A stretch of 55,686 nucleotides of DNA from positions 1 through 55,686 of the forward strand of contig CACZJL010000012.1 in the NCBI GenBank assembly GCA_902781505.1, read 5' to 3'. The notes under the pieces are model-generated. The model ran no database searches, was not told the DNA's origin, and saw nothing but the letters and a program-made list of their open reading frames with translations. Each line of letters opens with the position of its first letter. Positions within the stretch are counted from its first letter, which is position 1. Positions 25,637-34,526 of this stretch are shown here, piece by piece. The DNA is from an uncultured Lachnospiraceae bacterium (GTDB lineage: Bacteria > Bacillota > Clostridia > Lachnospirales > Lachnospiraceae). Both the position numbers and the translations under genes were made by a program.

Positions 25637-26326
25637 TTGGGAAACTTGAGAGAAGAGCTTATCGAACAGCTTACTGTCAGGACTGCATTCACCATTCCGA
25701 TTTTTGGCGGGATTGATGTAGCAGAGTCTGTCGTAGTTACCTGGATTGTTATGGCAGTCATGGTAATCTTAGCGCTGTTTCTGACAAGCAACATGAGAGT
25801 GGATCATATCGGCAAGCGTCAGGCTGTAGCGGAACTTATGGTTACAAAGTTTGAAGACATGCTCGCCGGAATCGTCGGAGAGAATGGCAGAGCTTATGTG
25901 CCATATCTGGTAACGGTTATGATTTACATCGGTATTTCAAACATTATTGGTCTGTTCGGATTAAAGTCCCCTACAAAGGATCTTGGCGTAACGGCAGCTC
26001 TTGCACTCATGAGCATCGTGCTCGTTGAGTATGCATCGATTCATGCTAATGGTCCTAAAAAGTGGCTTCATAATTTTACAGAACCAATCGCGATTGTCAC
26101 ACCAATCAATATACTGGAGCTGTTCACAAGACCGCTGTCTTTGTGCATGCGACTCTTCGGTAACGTATTAGGTGCATTCGTAATTATGGAACTGATTAAA
26201 ATCGTTGTTCCAATCATTTTACCGGCTGTATTCAGTTTGTATTTTGATTTATTTGATGGCTTGCTTCAGGCATACGTCTTTGTATTCTTAACAGGACTGT
26301 ATATCAATGAAGCGGTAAATGAGTAA
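25637..26326 (+). CDS. atpB: F-type ATP synthase subunit a
   Basis: A 229-residue membrane subunit forming the ion half-channels next to the c-ring. [17 protein letters not shown] contains the essential Arg (CMRLFGN) of helix 5, and [11 protein letters not shown] precedes it. Five to six helices are predicted. The start is a TTG at 25637 after AAGGAG (25620-25625); there is no in-frame ATG before the conserved region. No atpI is present upstream. Confidence 0.95.
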   Translation: MGNLREELIEQLTVRTAFTIPIFGGIDVAESVVVTWIVMAVMVILALFLTSNMRVDHIGKRQAVAELMVTKFEDMLAGIVGENGRAYVPYLVTVMIYIGISNIIGLFGLKSPTKDLGVTAALALMSIVLVEYASIHANGPKKWLHNFTEPIAIVTPINILELFTRPLSLCMRLFGNVLGAFVIMELIKIVVPIILPAVFSLYFDLFDGLLQAYVFVFLTGLYINEAVNE

Positions 26327-26343
26327 GAAAAGGAGATATTAAA

Positions 26344-26565
26344 ATGGGAGTAGCAATTGGTGCAGGTATTGCAGTTCTTGGAGGATTAGGTGCAGGTATC
26401 GGTATCGGTATCGCAACAGGTAAGGCAACAGAGGCAGTAGCAAGGCAGCCAGAGGCAGAAGGAAAGATTTCCAGAACCTTAATCTTAGGTTGTGCCCTTG
26501 CCGAAGCAACCGCTATTTACGGTTTCGTTATCGGTCTTCTGATCATCATCATGCTTGGTCAGTAA
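26344..26565 (+). CDS. atpE: F-type ATP synthase subunit c
   Basis: A 73-residue hairpin of two helices forming the rotor ring. The loop ARQPEA is invariant. The ion-carrying Glu lies in [11 protein letters not shown]. Compared with the sodium-type c subunit of Ilyobacter, the Gln of helix 1 is Ile ([10 protein letters not shown]) and the Ser after the Glu is Ala. The sodium ligands are therefore absent and proton coupling is more likely. Good AGGAG ribosome binding site. Confidence 0.96.
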   Translation: MGVAIGAGIAVLGGLGAGIGIGIATGKATEAVARQPEAEGKISRTLILGCALAEATAIYGFVIGLLIIIMLGQ

Positions 26566-26601
26566 TCAATACATACGTAAATTAAGAAAGGAAGATAGAA
26601 C

Positions 26602-27087
26602 ATGCTCCGTATAGATTGGAATGTTTTATTTACTGTGTTCAATCTTTTATTACTGTTCATTCTGATGAAGATTTTCCTTTTTGACAGAGTGAAGAATGTA
26701 ATTGCAGAAAGACAGGCACTCGCAGATGCGAAGTTAAAGGAAGCTGATGATACAAAGGCAGAAGCAAAGAAGCAGATGCAGGATTACCAGGCACAGATGA
26801 AGGACATCGAAAAGACTCGCGAAGATACAATTCGTGAAGCTCGTGAAAGTGCTGATAAGGAATATCAGAAGATCATCAATTCCGCAAACCTGAAGAAGCA
26901 GCAGATTGAAGAGGATGCGGTAACAGAAGCAACGAATAAAAAGAATGAAATTCTTCGTAAGGCACAGAAGGAAGTGAAGGATCTTGTTATGGATGCAGCC
27001 GGCACAGTCGTTGGTGCATCTGTGAATGATGAGACAAACTCAAAGCTTTATGATGAGTTTTTGAAGAAGACAGGTGAAGAGCAGTGA
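26602..27087 (+). CDS. atpF: F-type ATP synthase subunit b
   Basis: A 161-residue peripheral-stalk subunit: one N-terminal helix (about 7-27), then a long charged coiled coil (about 30-130) that dimerises and holds delta. It starts DWNVLFTVFNLLLLF. Its stop overlaps the GTG start of the delta-alpha fusion (GTGA), so the stalk and fused subunit are translationally coupled. Confidence 0.95.
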   Translation: MLRIDWNVLFTVFNLLLLFILMKIFLFDRVKNVIAERQALADAKLKEADDTKAEAKKQMQDYQAQMKDIEKTREDTIREARESADKEYQKIINSANLKKQQIEEDAVTEATNKKNEILRKAQKEVKDLVMDAAGTVVGASVNDETNSKLYDEFLKKTGEEQ

Positions 27088-29138
27088 CACAGGAAATTAT
27101 CAGTTATGCAGAGGCGTTTAAGGCAGCAGGTGCTGGCAGAGACGATCTGTTGAATGTGGTGAATATTCTCGAGGCTGTGCCACAGGTAAAGCAGCAGCTT
27201 TGCGACCCGACCGTCGCTCTTGAGAAAAAGCATGTCGTTATCACAAGCATTTTCCCGGAAGTAGTCAGAGATACTCTGATGGTCCTGGTTGACAAGAATG
27301 AGTTCGATCGCTTTGAGGATATCTTTGAGGCTTACAAGCAGCAGGAAGCTAAGATTGACGTTAAGGAATCAAAGGCAGAACTGCTTTATGTTACAAAGCC
27401 TACAGAAAGACAGCTTGAAGGAATCAAAAGCTTCTTAATGAAGAAGTTTGATGATTCTGAAATTGATATTGAGTTACACGAGGACAAGTCTCTTGGTTCC
27501 GGTTTCGTTCTTCGTTACGGAAATCAGGAGTTTGACTGGAGTGAGCAGGGAAGATTATCTCAGCTTTCTTCCTCCATGGTTCGTGCATTAAATATGGCCG
27601 GAAGCAATCCTGCAATTTCTGAAGAGAATATTGTTGAGATTTTAAAGGCTGATGTAGAATCCTTTGAACTCCACGCAGGCAACCGTGAAATCGGTGTTGT
27701 TAAGACTATCGGTGACGGTATCGCAAGAATTGATGGTATTGATCATGCATTCTATGGCGAAATCGTTGTCTTTGATACAGGTACAAAGGGCGAAGTTCAG
27801 GATATTCAGCGTGATTCCATCGGTGTCATTCTTTTTGGTAATGACAATGAAATTAAGGAAGGTACAAGAGTTGTACGTACCGGTCAGATTGCCGGTGTTC
27901 CGGTAGGAGATGAATACCTTGGCCGTGTTGTTAACGCGCTCGGTGAACCAATTGATGGCGAAGGAGAGATCCCGGTTGTTGGCTATCGTCCAATCGAATT
28001 TCCGGCTCCGTCCATTGTTGATCGTAAATCCGTTAATGTACCATTGGAAACAGGTATCCTTTCCATCGATTCCATGTTCCCAATCGGTCGTGGACAGCGT
28101 GAGCTGATTATCGGTGACAGACAGACCGGTAAGACAAGTATTGCACTTGATACCATTCTGAACCAGAAGGGCAAGGACGTAATCTGCGTTTATGTTGCGA
28201 TTGGTCAGAAGGAATCTACCGTTGCACAGCTTGTTAACACATTAAAGAAAAAGGATGCATTTGATTACACCATCGTTGTTTCTGCAACAGCGGCTGAATC
28301 AGCATCCATGCAGTATATTGCACCATATGCAGGTACCGCTATGGCAGAGTACTTTATGTATCAGGGCAAGGATTGCTTAATCATCTATGATGATTTAAGT
28401 AAGCACGCTGTTGCATATCGTTCCATTTCTCTGCTGTTAGAGCGTTCTCCAGGCCGTGAGGCTTATCCTGGTGACGTATTCTATCTGCATTCAAGACTGT
28501 TAGAGCGTTCTGCAAGACTTTCAGCAGAAGCAGGTGGTGGTTCTATCACAGCTCTTCCAATCATTGAAACACAGGCCGGAGACGTATCTGCTTACATTCC
28601 TACGAATGTAATTTCCATCACAGATGGACAGATTTATCTGGAGTCTGATCTGTTCAATGCCGGTCAGCGTCCTGCGGTTAACGTAGGTCTTTCCGTATCC
28701 AGAGTAGGTGGTGCGGCGCAGACAAAGGCGATGAAGAAGGCTGCCGGTTCTATGCGTGTGGATCTGGCTCAGTACCGTGAGATGGAAGTCTTCACTCAGT
28801 TCTCATCAGATCTTGATGATACAACGAAGAAGCAGCTTGCTTACGGAAGTTCTCTGATGGAACTTTTAAAGCAGCCACTTGGAAGACCGTTCACCATGGC
28901 TGAACAGGTTATCACACTTGCTGCAGCGACAGGTCATGTCTTCGCCGAGGTTCCAAAGGAAGAGGTCAAGAGCTTCCAGCTGAAGCTGTTAGATTATTTT
29001 GCAAGTTCTCACAACGATATTATTTCTGAAATTGAGACCAGCAAGACCTTAACAGATTCGACAAAGGGTGTAATTCAGAAGATTGCCAGAGATTTTCGTA
29101 AGGAAGTTTTCGGTGATGAAGAAAGACAGGAAGACTAA
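27084..29138 (+). CDS. atpHA: Fused F-type ATP synthase delta-alpha subunit
   Basis: One continuous 684-residue frame. Residues 1 to about 170 are the delta/OSCP subunit: a helical N-terminal domain and the beta-hairpin end DKSLGSGFVLRYGNQEFDW...GRLSQL. After a short linker (about 171-177) the alpha subunit starts at ISEENIVEILKADVESF. It then shows GDGIARIDGI, Walker A GDRQTGKTS (344-352), QYIAPYAGTAMAEYF, the arginine-finger region AYRSISLLLERSPGREAYPG and the alpha C-terminal helices. Walker A sits about 175 residues later than in stand-alone alpha, matching the length of delta. Start is GTG, overlapping atpF. Two in-frame ATGs at 27576 and 27594 could restart alpha but have no visible ribosome binding site. 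F1 needs three alpha and one delta, so the fusion is a stoichiometry puzzle. Confidence 0.93.
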   Translation: MTQEIISYAEAFKAAGAGRDDLLNVVNILEAVPQVKQQLCDPTVALEKKHVVITSIFPEVVRDTLMVLVDKNEFDRFEDIFEAYKQQEAKIDVKESKAELLYVTKPTERQLEGIKSFLMKKFDDSEIDIELHEDKSLGSGFVLRYGNQEFDWSEQGRLSQLSSSMVRALNMAGSNPAISEENIVEILKADVESFELHAGNREIGVVKTIGDGIARIDGIDHAFYGEIVVFDTGTKGEVQDIQRDSIGVILFGNDNEIKEGTRVVRTGQIAGVPVGDEYLGRVVNALGEPIDGEGEIPVVGYRPIEFPAPSIVDRKSVNVPLETGILSIDSMFPIGRGQRELIIGDRQTGKTSIALDTILNQKGKDVICVYVAIGQKESTVAQLVNTLKKKDAFDYTIVVSATAAESASMQYIAPYAGTAMAEYFMYQGKDCLIIYDDLSKHAVAYRSISLLLERSPGREAYPGDVFYLHSRLLERSARLSAEAGGGSITALPIIETQAGDVSAYIPTNVISITDGQIYLESDLFNAGQRPAVNVGLSVSRVGGAAQTKAMKKAAGSMRVDLAQYREMEVFTQFSSDLDDTTKKQLAYGSSLMELLKQPLGRPFTMAEQVITLAAATGHVFAEVPKEEVKSFQLKLLDYFASSHNDIISEIETSKTLTDSTKGVIQKIARDFRKEVFGDEERQED

Positions 29139-29140
29139 GT

Positions 29141-30115
29141 ATGGCAAGTGCTAAGGAAATTCAGGACAGAATCCGAGGCATCAAGGATACCAGAAAGATT
29201 ACGCGTGCCATGTATATGATTTCCTCAATCAAAATGCAGAAGGCGCGTCAGAAGCTTGCAGACACGGAGCCTTATTTCTTTGCATTGCAGGATCAGATTT
29301 CATCGATTCTGTACCATTTTCCGGAAATCGATTCCCGTTATTTTGAGAACGGTACGAATCGCAATCCGAACGGAAAGAAGGCAATTGTCGTCATGTCCTC
29401 TGATAAGGGCATGGCAGGTGCGTATAATCACAACATTATGAAGGCGGCTGAAGACTATGTAAAAGACTTTGAGCCTGGTTCCTATGAGTTTTACTGTATT
29501 GGTGAGTTAGGCCGTCAGTATCTGAAATTCCGCGGTTTTCCGATTGCGGATTTTGAGTTTACTGCGACGAATCCATCTGTACACAGAGCTCGAGTGATTA
29601 TGGAGATTCTGGTTAATAAGTATCATGATGGCGAGTTAAGTGAAATTGATGTAATCTATACGAGAAGCGTCAATTCCATGAAGAGCGTGATTGAATATCA
29701 TCCGCTTCTTCCATTACGCCCGCATGAATTTATTAAGAATGATGCATCGGAAGATGCTCAGTATAAGAGTCTGACAAGAGATATGAACTATTCGGTGGAG
29801 GGAGACCAAGATGCAGTAAGTAACCTGTATTCCGGTGATTTCTTCATCTGGCCGAATCCACATCATGTTTTACATCAGCTCGTATATAACTATGTTGCCG
29901 GTTACATCTACGGTACTCTTGTAGAGGCGACGGCAAGTGAGGAAAATGCGCGTATGTCGGCAATGAAGTCGGCGACAGATAATGCAGAAAAAATGCTTGC
30001 AGAATTGTCCACGCAGTATAACAGAGTGCGTCAGGCCGCAATCACTCAGGAAATTACTGAGATTGCAGCAGGTGCACAGGCTCTGAAAAGAGCAAAGAAG
30101 AAAGCAGTGAGGTGA
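29141..30115 (+). CDS. atpG: F-type ATP synthase subunit gamma
   Basis: A 324-residue rotor shaft. The N-terminal helix IQDRIRGIKDTRKITRAMYMISSIKMQKA and the C-terminal MKSATDNAEKML helix that enter the alpha-beta ring are well conserved. It is longer than the common 280-290 residues; the extra length lies mostly in the middle region around DASEDAQYKSLTRDMNYSV (about 200-245). The usual SDRGLCG motif reads SDKGMAG. It starts 2 bases after the fused gene's stop. Confidence 0.94.
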   Translation: MASAKEIQDRIRGIKDTRKITRAMYMISSIKMQKARQKLADTEPYFFALQDQISSILYHFPEIDSRYFENGTNRNPNGKKAIVVMSSDKGMAGAYNHNIMKAAEDYVKDFEPGSYEFYCIGELGRQYLKFRGFPIADFEFTATNPSVHRARVIMEILVNKYHDGELSEIDVIYTRSVNSMKSVIEYHPLLPLRPHEFIKNDASEDAQYKSLTRDMNYSVEGDQDAVSNLYSGDFFIWPNPHHVLHQLVYNYVAGYIYGTLVEATASEENARMSAMKSATDNAEKMLAELSTQYNRVRQAAITQEITEIAAGAQALKRAKKKAVR

Positions 30116-30121
30116 AAATAA

Positions 30122-31525
<1,404 letters not shown>

Positions 31526-31537
31526 GAGGTGGCTGGT

Positions 31538-31954
31538 ATGAAGACATTTGAATTAAAGGTTCTTACCTGTGACCGTACATTTTACGATGGCCCATGCGAG
31601 AAGCTTCTGTTTCCTGCGACAGATGGTCAGATGGAGATTTTAGCTGATCACGAGCAAATGACTGCTTCCATTGAAATCGGTGAAATGAAATTCAAGACAC
31701 CGGATTCAGATGAGTGGCAGGTAGCGGTTGTCTCAAAAGGGCTCGTCGAAGTAGACCGTAATCAGGTACTGCTCATTGCATTTTCCGCGGAAAGACCGGA
31801 AGAAATCGATGAGTTCCGTGCGCAGGAAGCGTTAGAGCGCGCGCAGGAGAAGCTGATTAACCAGAAGAGTATTGTCGAGTATCATGTAAATCAGGCGAAT
31901 CTGGCACGTGCGCTTGCACGTCTTAAGACTGCCGGCAAATACAAGGCAAAATAA
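31538..31954 (+). CDS. atpC: F-type ATP synthase subunit epsilon
   Basis: A 138-residue rotor subunit with an N-terminal beta sandwich (LKVLTCDRTFYDGPCEKL, DGQMEILADHEQM) and two C-terminal helices (about 90-135) that can inhibit ATP hydrolysis. The ATG at 31538, with AGAGGT 7 bases ahead, is preferred over an in-frame GTG at 31529. Confidence 0.93.
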   Translation: MKTFELKVLTCDRTFYDGPCEKLLFPATDGQMEILADHEQMTASIEIGEMKFKTPDSDEWQVAVVSKGLVEVDRNQVLLIAFSAERPEEIDEFRAQEALERAQEKLINQKSIVEYHVNQANLARALARLKTAGKYKAK

Positions 31955-31965
31955 GGAGTTTGAAA

Positions 31966-32274
31966 ATGACTGTGCAACAGCAAATTACTGCCGCACTGAT
32001 GCCATTTTATGGAGCTTCAGAGGCGGCACGCGTAGCGATGGTGATCGTGCCGTCTTTTTTTACGGATTTTCGAAAGGAAATCTTAAAGGCAAAGCCTGGT
32101 GTGACCGTTTCAGAAGAGTATGGAACAGAGGACAGGAAGGTTGTAATCAGCCTTGCAGGCGAACATCTGGTGTCTGGCGGACAATCGAGTGCAATCGTTC
32201 GTTCCATCCGCGTTTCGGACAGGCAGATTGAGCTGCCGGATGTGTATGGAATCGCAAAAGGCTTTAAGCTTTAA
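31966..32274 (+). CDS. Small unknown ORF ending the ATPase operon
   Basis: A 102-residue frame of unknown function with a strong ribosome binding site (AAGGAG at 31953-31958) and ATG 11 bases after the atpC stop. The predicted protein is soluble and mixed alpha/beta; I recognise no domain. Its codons 20-32 contain an intrinsic-terminator-like hairpin with seven T residues (32023-32061). Either the ORF is a by-product of the operon end or it is a real gene whose transcription is limited by that hairpin. A second terminator follows its stop. Confidence 0.5.
   Translation: MTVQQQITAALMPFYGASEAARVAMVIVPSFFTDFRKEILKAKPGVTVSEEYGTEDRKVVISLAGEHLVSGGQSSAIVRSIRVSDRQIELPDVYGIAKGFKL
32023..32061 (+). 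terminator. Terminator-like hairpin inside the small ORF
   Basis: GCGGCACG (32023-32030) pairs with CGTGCCGT (32046-32053) over a 15-base loop and is followed by C and seven T residues. It lies about 70 bases after atpC and inside an open reading frame. Confidence 0.6.
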
Positions 32275-32295
32275 ATTTAAATATGTAATACGTGA

Positions 32296-32326
32296 GGCTT
32301 CGAACTTGAACAGTTCGGAGCTTTTT
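32296..32326 (+). terminator. Terminator after the ATPase operon
   Basis: A 10-bp stem with two wobbles (32296-32305 with 32313-32322), 7-base loop and five T residues. Confidence 0.85.
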
Positions 32327-32447
32327 GTCGATTGATTCGAAATGCTTTGTCTTCCCGGACGCTTATCAGTACTGCCTGGTACGTGTCGGGGTAAAATTTA
32401 TTAAAAATCAGTAATAGCCTTGTTTCTCATGCTGTTTTTTGTTAAAG

Positions 32448-32476
32448 TTGTTAGTAGCGGAAAGTCGTGTGATAAA
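32448..32476 (+). promoter_or_regulatory. ptsI promoter
   Basis: TTGTTA (32448-32453), 17 bases, GATAAA (32471-32476), 20 bases before the start codon. Confidence 0.5.
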
Positions 32477-32496
32477 TTTAATAAGGCGGTGATTTT

Positions 32497-34134
32497 ATGC
32501 AGGTTTTAACAGGCAAAAGTGTCTACAATGACGTGTGCATCGGTAAACTCTCTTTCTTCAAGAGAAATAAGAGTGTTGTGCGCAGAGTTCATATTGATGA
32601 TCCACAGATTGAGATTGAGCGTTTCCATGAAGCGAGAGAATCGGGGGTAAAGCAGCTTCAGGGACTTTATGAAAATGCACTGAAATCTGTCGGTGAAGCC
32701 AATGCGGCAATTTTCGAGATTCATCAGATGATGATGGAGGATCTTGATTACGCAGATTCCATTGAGAACATTATTACAACACAGGAAGTTAACGCAGAAT
32801 ATGCGGTTGCAACAACAGCGGATAATTTCGCTGCAATGTTCTCTGCAATGGAAGATGAATATATGAGAGGAAGAGCGGCAGATGTCAAGGATGTTTCCGA
32901 ACGACTGATTCGTATTCTTTCCGGCGATGAAGAAACATCTCAGACGGGCGATGAAAAGGTGATTATCGCAGCAGATGATCTGGCACCTTCTGAAACCGTT
33001 CAGTTAGATAAGAGCAAGGTGTTGGGATTTGCCCTGCAGGGTGGATCTACCAATTCTCATACGGCGATTCTTGCAAGAAGCATGTCTATTCCGGCAGTCA
33101 TCGGTTTAGGATTTGCTCTTGGTGAAGAGATGGATGGAAAGATGGCCATTGTGGATGGTTCTGACGGAACGGTTTATATTGATCCGGATGAAGAGACCAT
33201 GAAGCGAATGGCCGAGAAGAAAGCGGAATATGACAGAAAGAGAGAGCTGCTTGCTCAGTTAAAGGGTAAGGAGACAATTTCTGCTGATGGAACAAAGATT
33301 AAGATTTATGCGAATATTGGTTCACCAGAAGATGTTGTAAAGGTACATGATAATGATGCAGAAGGTATCGGCCTGTTCAGAAGTGAATTCCTGTATCTTG
33401 GAAGAGAAGATTTTCCTTCAGAGGAAGACCAGTTCAATGCATACCGTGATGTAGCACAGAATATGGCTGGCAAGAAGGTTGTTATCAGAACGCTAGATAT
33501 CGGTGCTGACAAGAAGGTGGATTACTTCAACCTTAGTGAAGAGGATAATCCGGCACTGGGTTATCGTGCAATCAGAATCTGCCTGACGCAGCCTGAGATT
33601 TTCAAGACACAGCTTCGTGCGCTGTACCGTGCAACTGCATTCGGTAATATCTCAATCATGTTCCCTATGATTACTTCGGTTGAAGAAGTCAGAAAGATTA
33701 AGGATATCTGTGCAGAGGTTCGTGCAGAACTCGATGCAGAGGGCATTCCATATAAGGAAGATACAGAGCTTGGTATTATGATTGAGACCCCGGCAGCAGC
33801 TATTATTTCTGATGATTTAGCGAAGGAGGTTGATTTCTTCTCCGTAGGAACCAATGATTTAACGCAGTACACGTTGGCAGCAGATCGTATGAACAATAAG
33901 TTGGCTCCATTTATTGATACCCATCATAAGGCAATTTTAAGACTGATTCAGATGGCCGCGGAAAATGCTCATAAGAACGGTATCTGGATTGGTATCTGCG
34001 GTGAGCTCGGTGCAGACACATCACTTACCCGCGAGTTCTTAAAGATGGGAATTGATGAATTATCCGTATCCGTTGGTCTTGTCTTAAATGTCCGCGATGC
34101 GGTCATTCATACAGACTTAAGGAAAGAAGATTAA
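32497..34134 (+). CDS. ptsI: PTS enzyme I
   Basis: A 545-residue enzyme that takes phosphate from PEP and passes it to HPr. The N-terminal HPr-binding and swivelling domain carries phospho-His188 in GGSTNSHTAILARS. The C-terminal PEP barrel has GIGLFRSEFLYL, VIRTLDIGADK, GYRAIRICL, MIETPAA, and the catalytic Cys in GICGELG. Length is slightly below the usual 570. It is not linked to ptsH, which sits in the fructose operon at 6.4 kb. AAGGCGG is the ribosome binding site. Confidence 0.96.
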   Translation: MQVLTGKSVYNDVCIGKLSFFKRNKSVVRRVHIDDPQIEIERFHEARESGVKQLQGLYENALKSVGEANAAIFEIHQMMMEDLDYADSIENIITTQEVNAEYAVATTADNFAAMFSAMEDEYMRGRAADVKDVSERLIRILSGDEETSQTGDEKVIIAADDLAPSETVQLDKSKVLGFALQGGSTNSHTAILARSMSIPAVIGLGFALGEEMDGKMAIVDGSDGTVYIDPDEETMKRMAEKKAEYDRKRELLAQLKGKETISADGTKIKIYANIGSPEDVVKVHDNDAEGIGLFRSEFLYLGREDFPSEEDQFNAYRDVAQNMAGKKVVIRTLDIGADKKVDYFNLSEEDNPALGYRAIRICLTQPEIFKTQLRALYRATAFGNISIMFPMITSVEEVRKIKDICAEVRAELDAEGIPYKEDTELGIMIETPAAAIISDDLAKEVDFFSVGTNDLTQYTLAADRMNNKLAPFIDTHHKAILRLIQMAAENAHKNGIWIGICGELGADTSLTREFLKMGIDELSVSVGLVLNVRDAVIHTDLRKED

Positions 34135-34138
34135 TTAC

Positions 34139-34441
34139 ATGCACTTACAGGAAGACCATGGCGCACATGGGCATACGCATGACCCACAGGAGATTAAGAA
34201 AATTGTGAATCGACTTGCGAGGGCCGAGGGACATCTCCACCGGGTTAAATCGATGGTAGAGGATGGTGTGGACTGTTCGGAAGTTCTGATTCAGCTTGCT
34301 GCAGTTCGTTCGGCCATTGATAATGCCGGGAAGGAGTTGTTAAAGCAACACTTGGAACACTGTATTGTGGAAGCAATACGGGAAGGGGACCGTGAGTCCA
34401 TAGAGGAACTGAATAAGGCGATTGATCGATTTATGAAGTAA
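34139..34441 (+). CDS. csoR: CsoR/FrmR-family metal-sensing repressor
   Basis: A 100-residue all-helical repressor (DUF156). The Cu(I) ligand set Cys-His-Cys is visible: DCSEVLIQLAAVRSAI supplies the first Cys and KQHLEHCIVEAI the His and second Cys. The N terminus is His-rich (HLQEDHGAHGHTHD), which could add metal affinity. It lies 4 bases after ptsI on one transcript, an odd pairing. No copper ATPase or chaperone is nearby; the closest metal gene is the CDF transporter at 36.2 kb. Copper specificity is inferred from the ligand pattern. Confidence 0.88.
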   Translation: MHLQEDHGAHGHTHDPQEIKKIVNRLARAEGHLHRVKSMVEDGVDCSEVLIQLAAVRSAIDNAGKELLKQHLEHCIVEAIREGDRESIEELNKAIDRFMK

Positions 34442-34480
34442 AAAAGGCTCGGAAAGCAGGTGCTTTCCGAGCCTTTTTTG
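34441..34480. terminator. Bidirectional terminator between csoR and the serine hydrolase
   Basis: A near-perfect palindrome (34441-34459 with 34462-34480) has GC-rich core arms flanked by A6 and T6. It can end transcription of ptsI-csoR on the plus strand and of the convergent hydrolase gene on the minus strand. Confidence 0.93.
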
Positions 34481-34526
34481 AGGCCAACCACGTGGAAGAT
34501 AGAATTCACTGGGCGTGCGTGGCAGA

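Noticed and set aside
27540..27660. Frameshift or missed stop separating delta and alpha
   Set aside because: The frame is continuous with sensible sequence on both sides of the linker, and atpF overlaps the start as expected; an error cannot be excluded but nothing suggests one.
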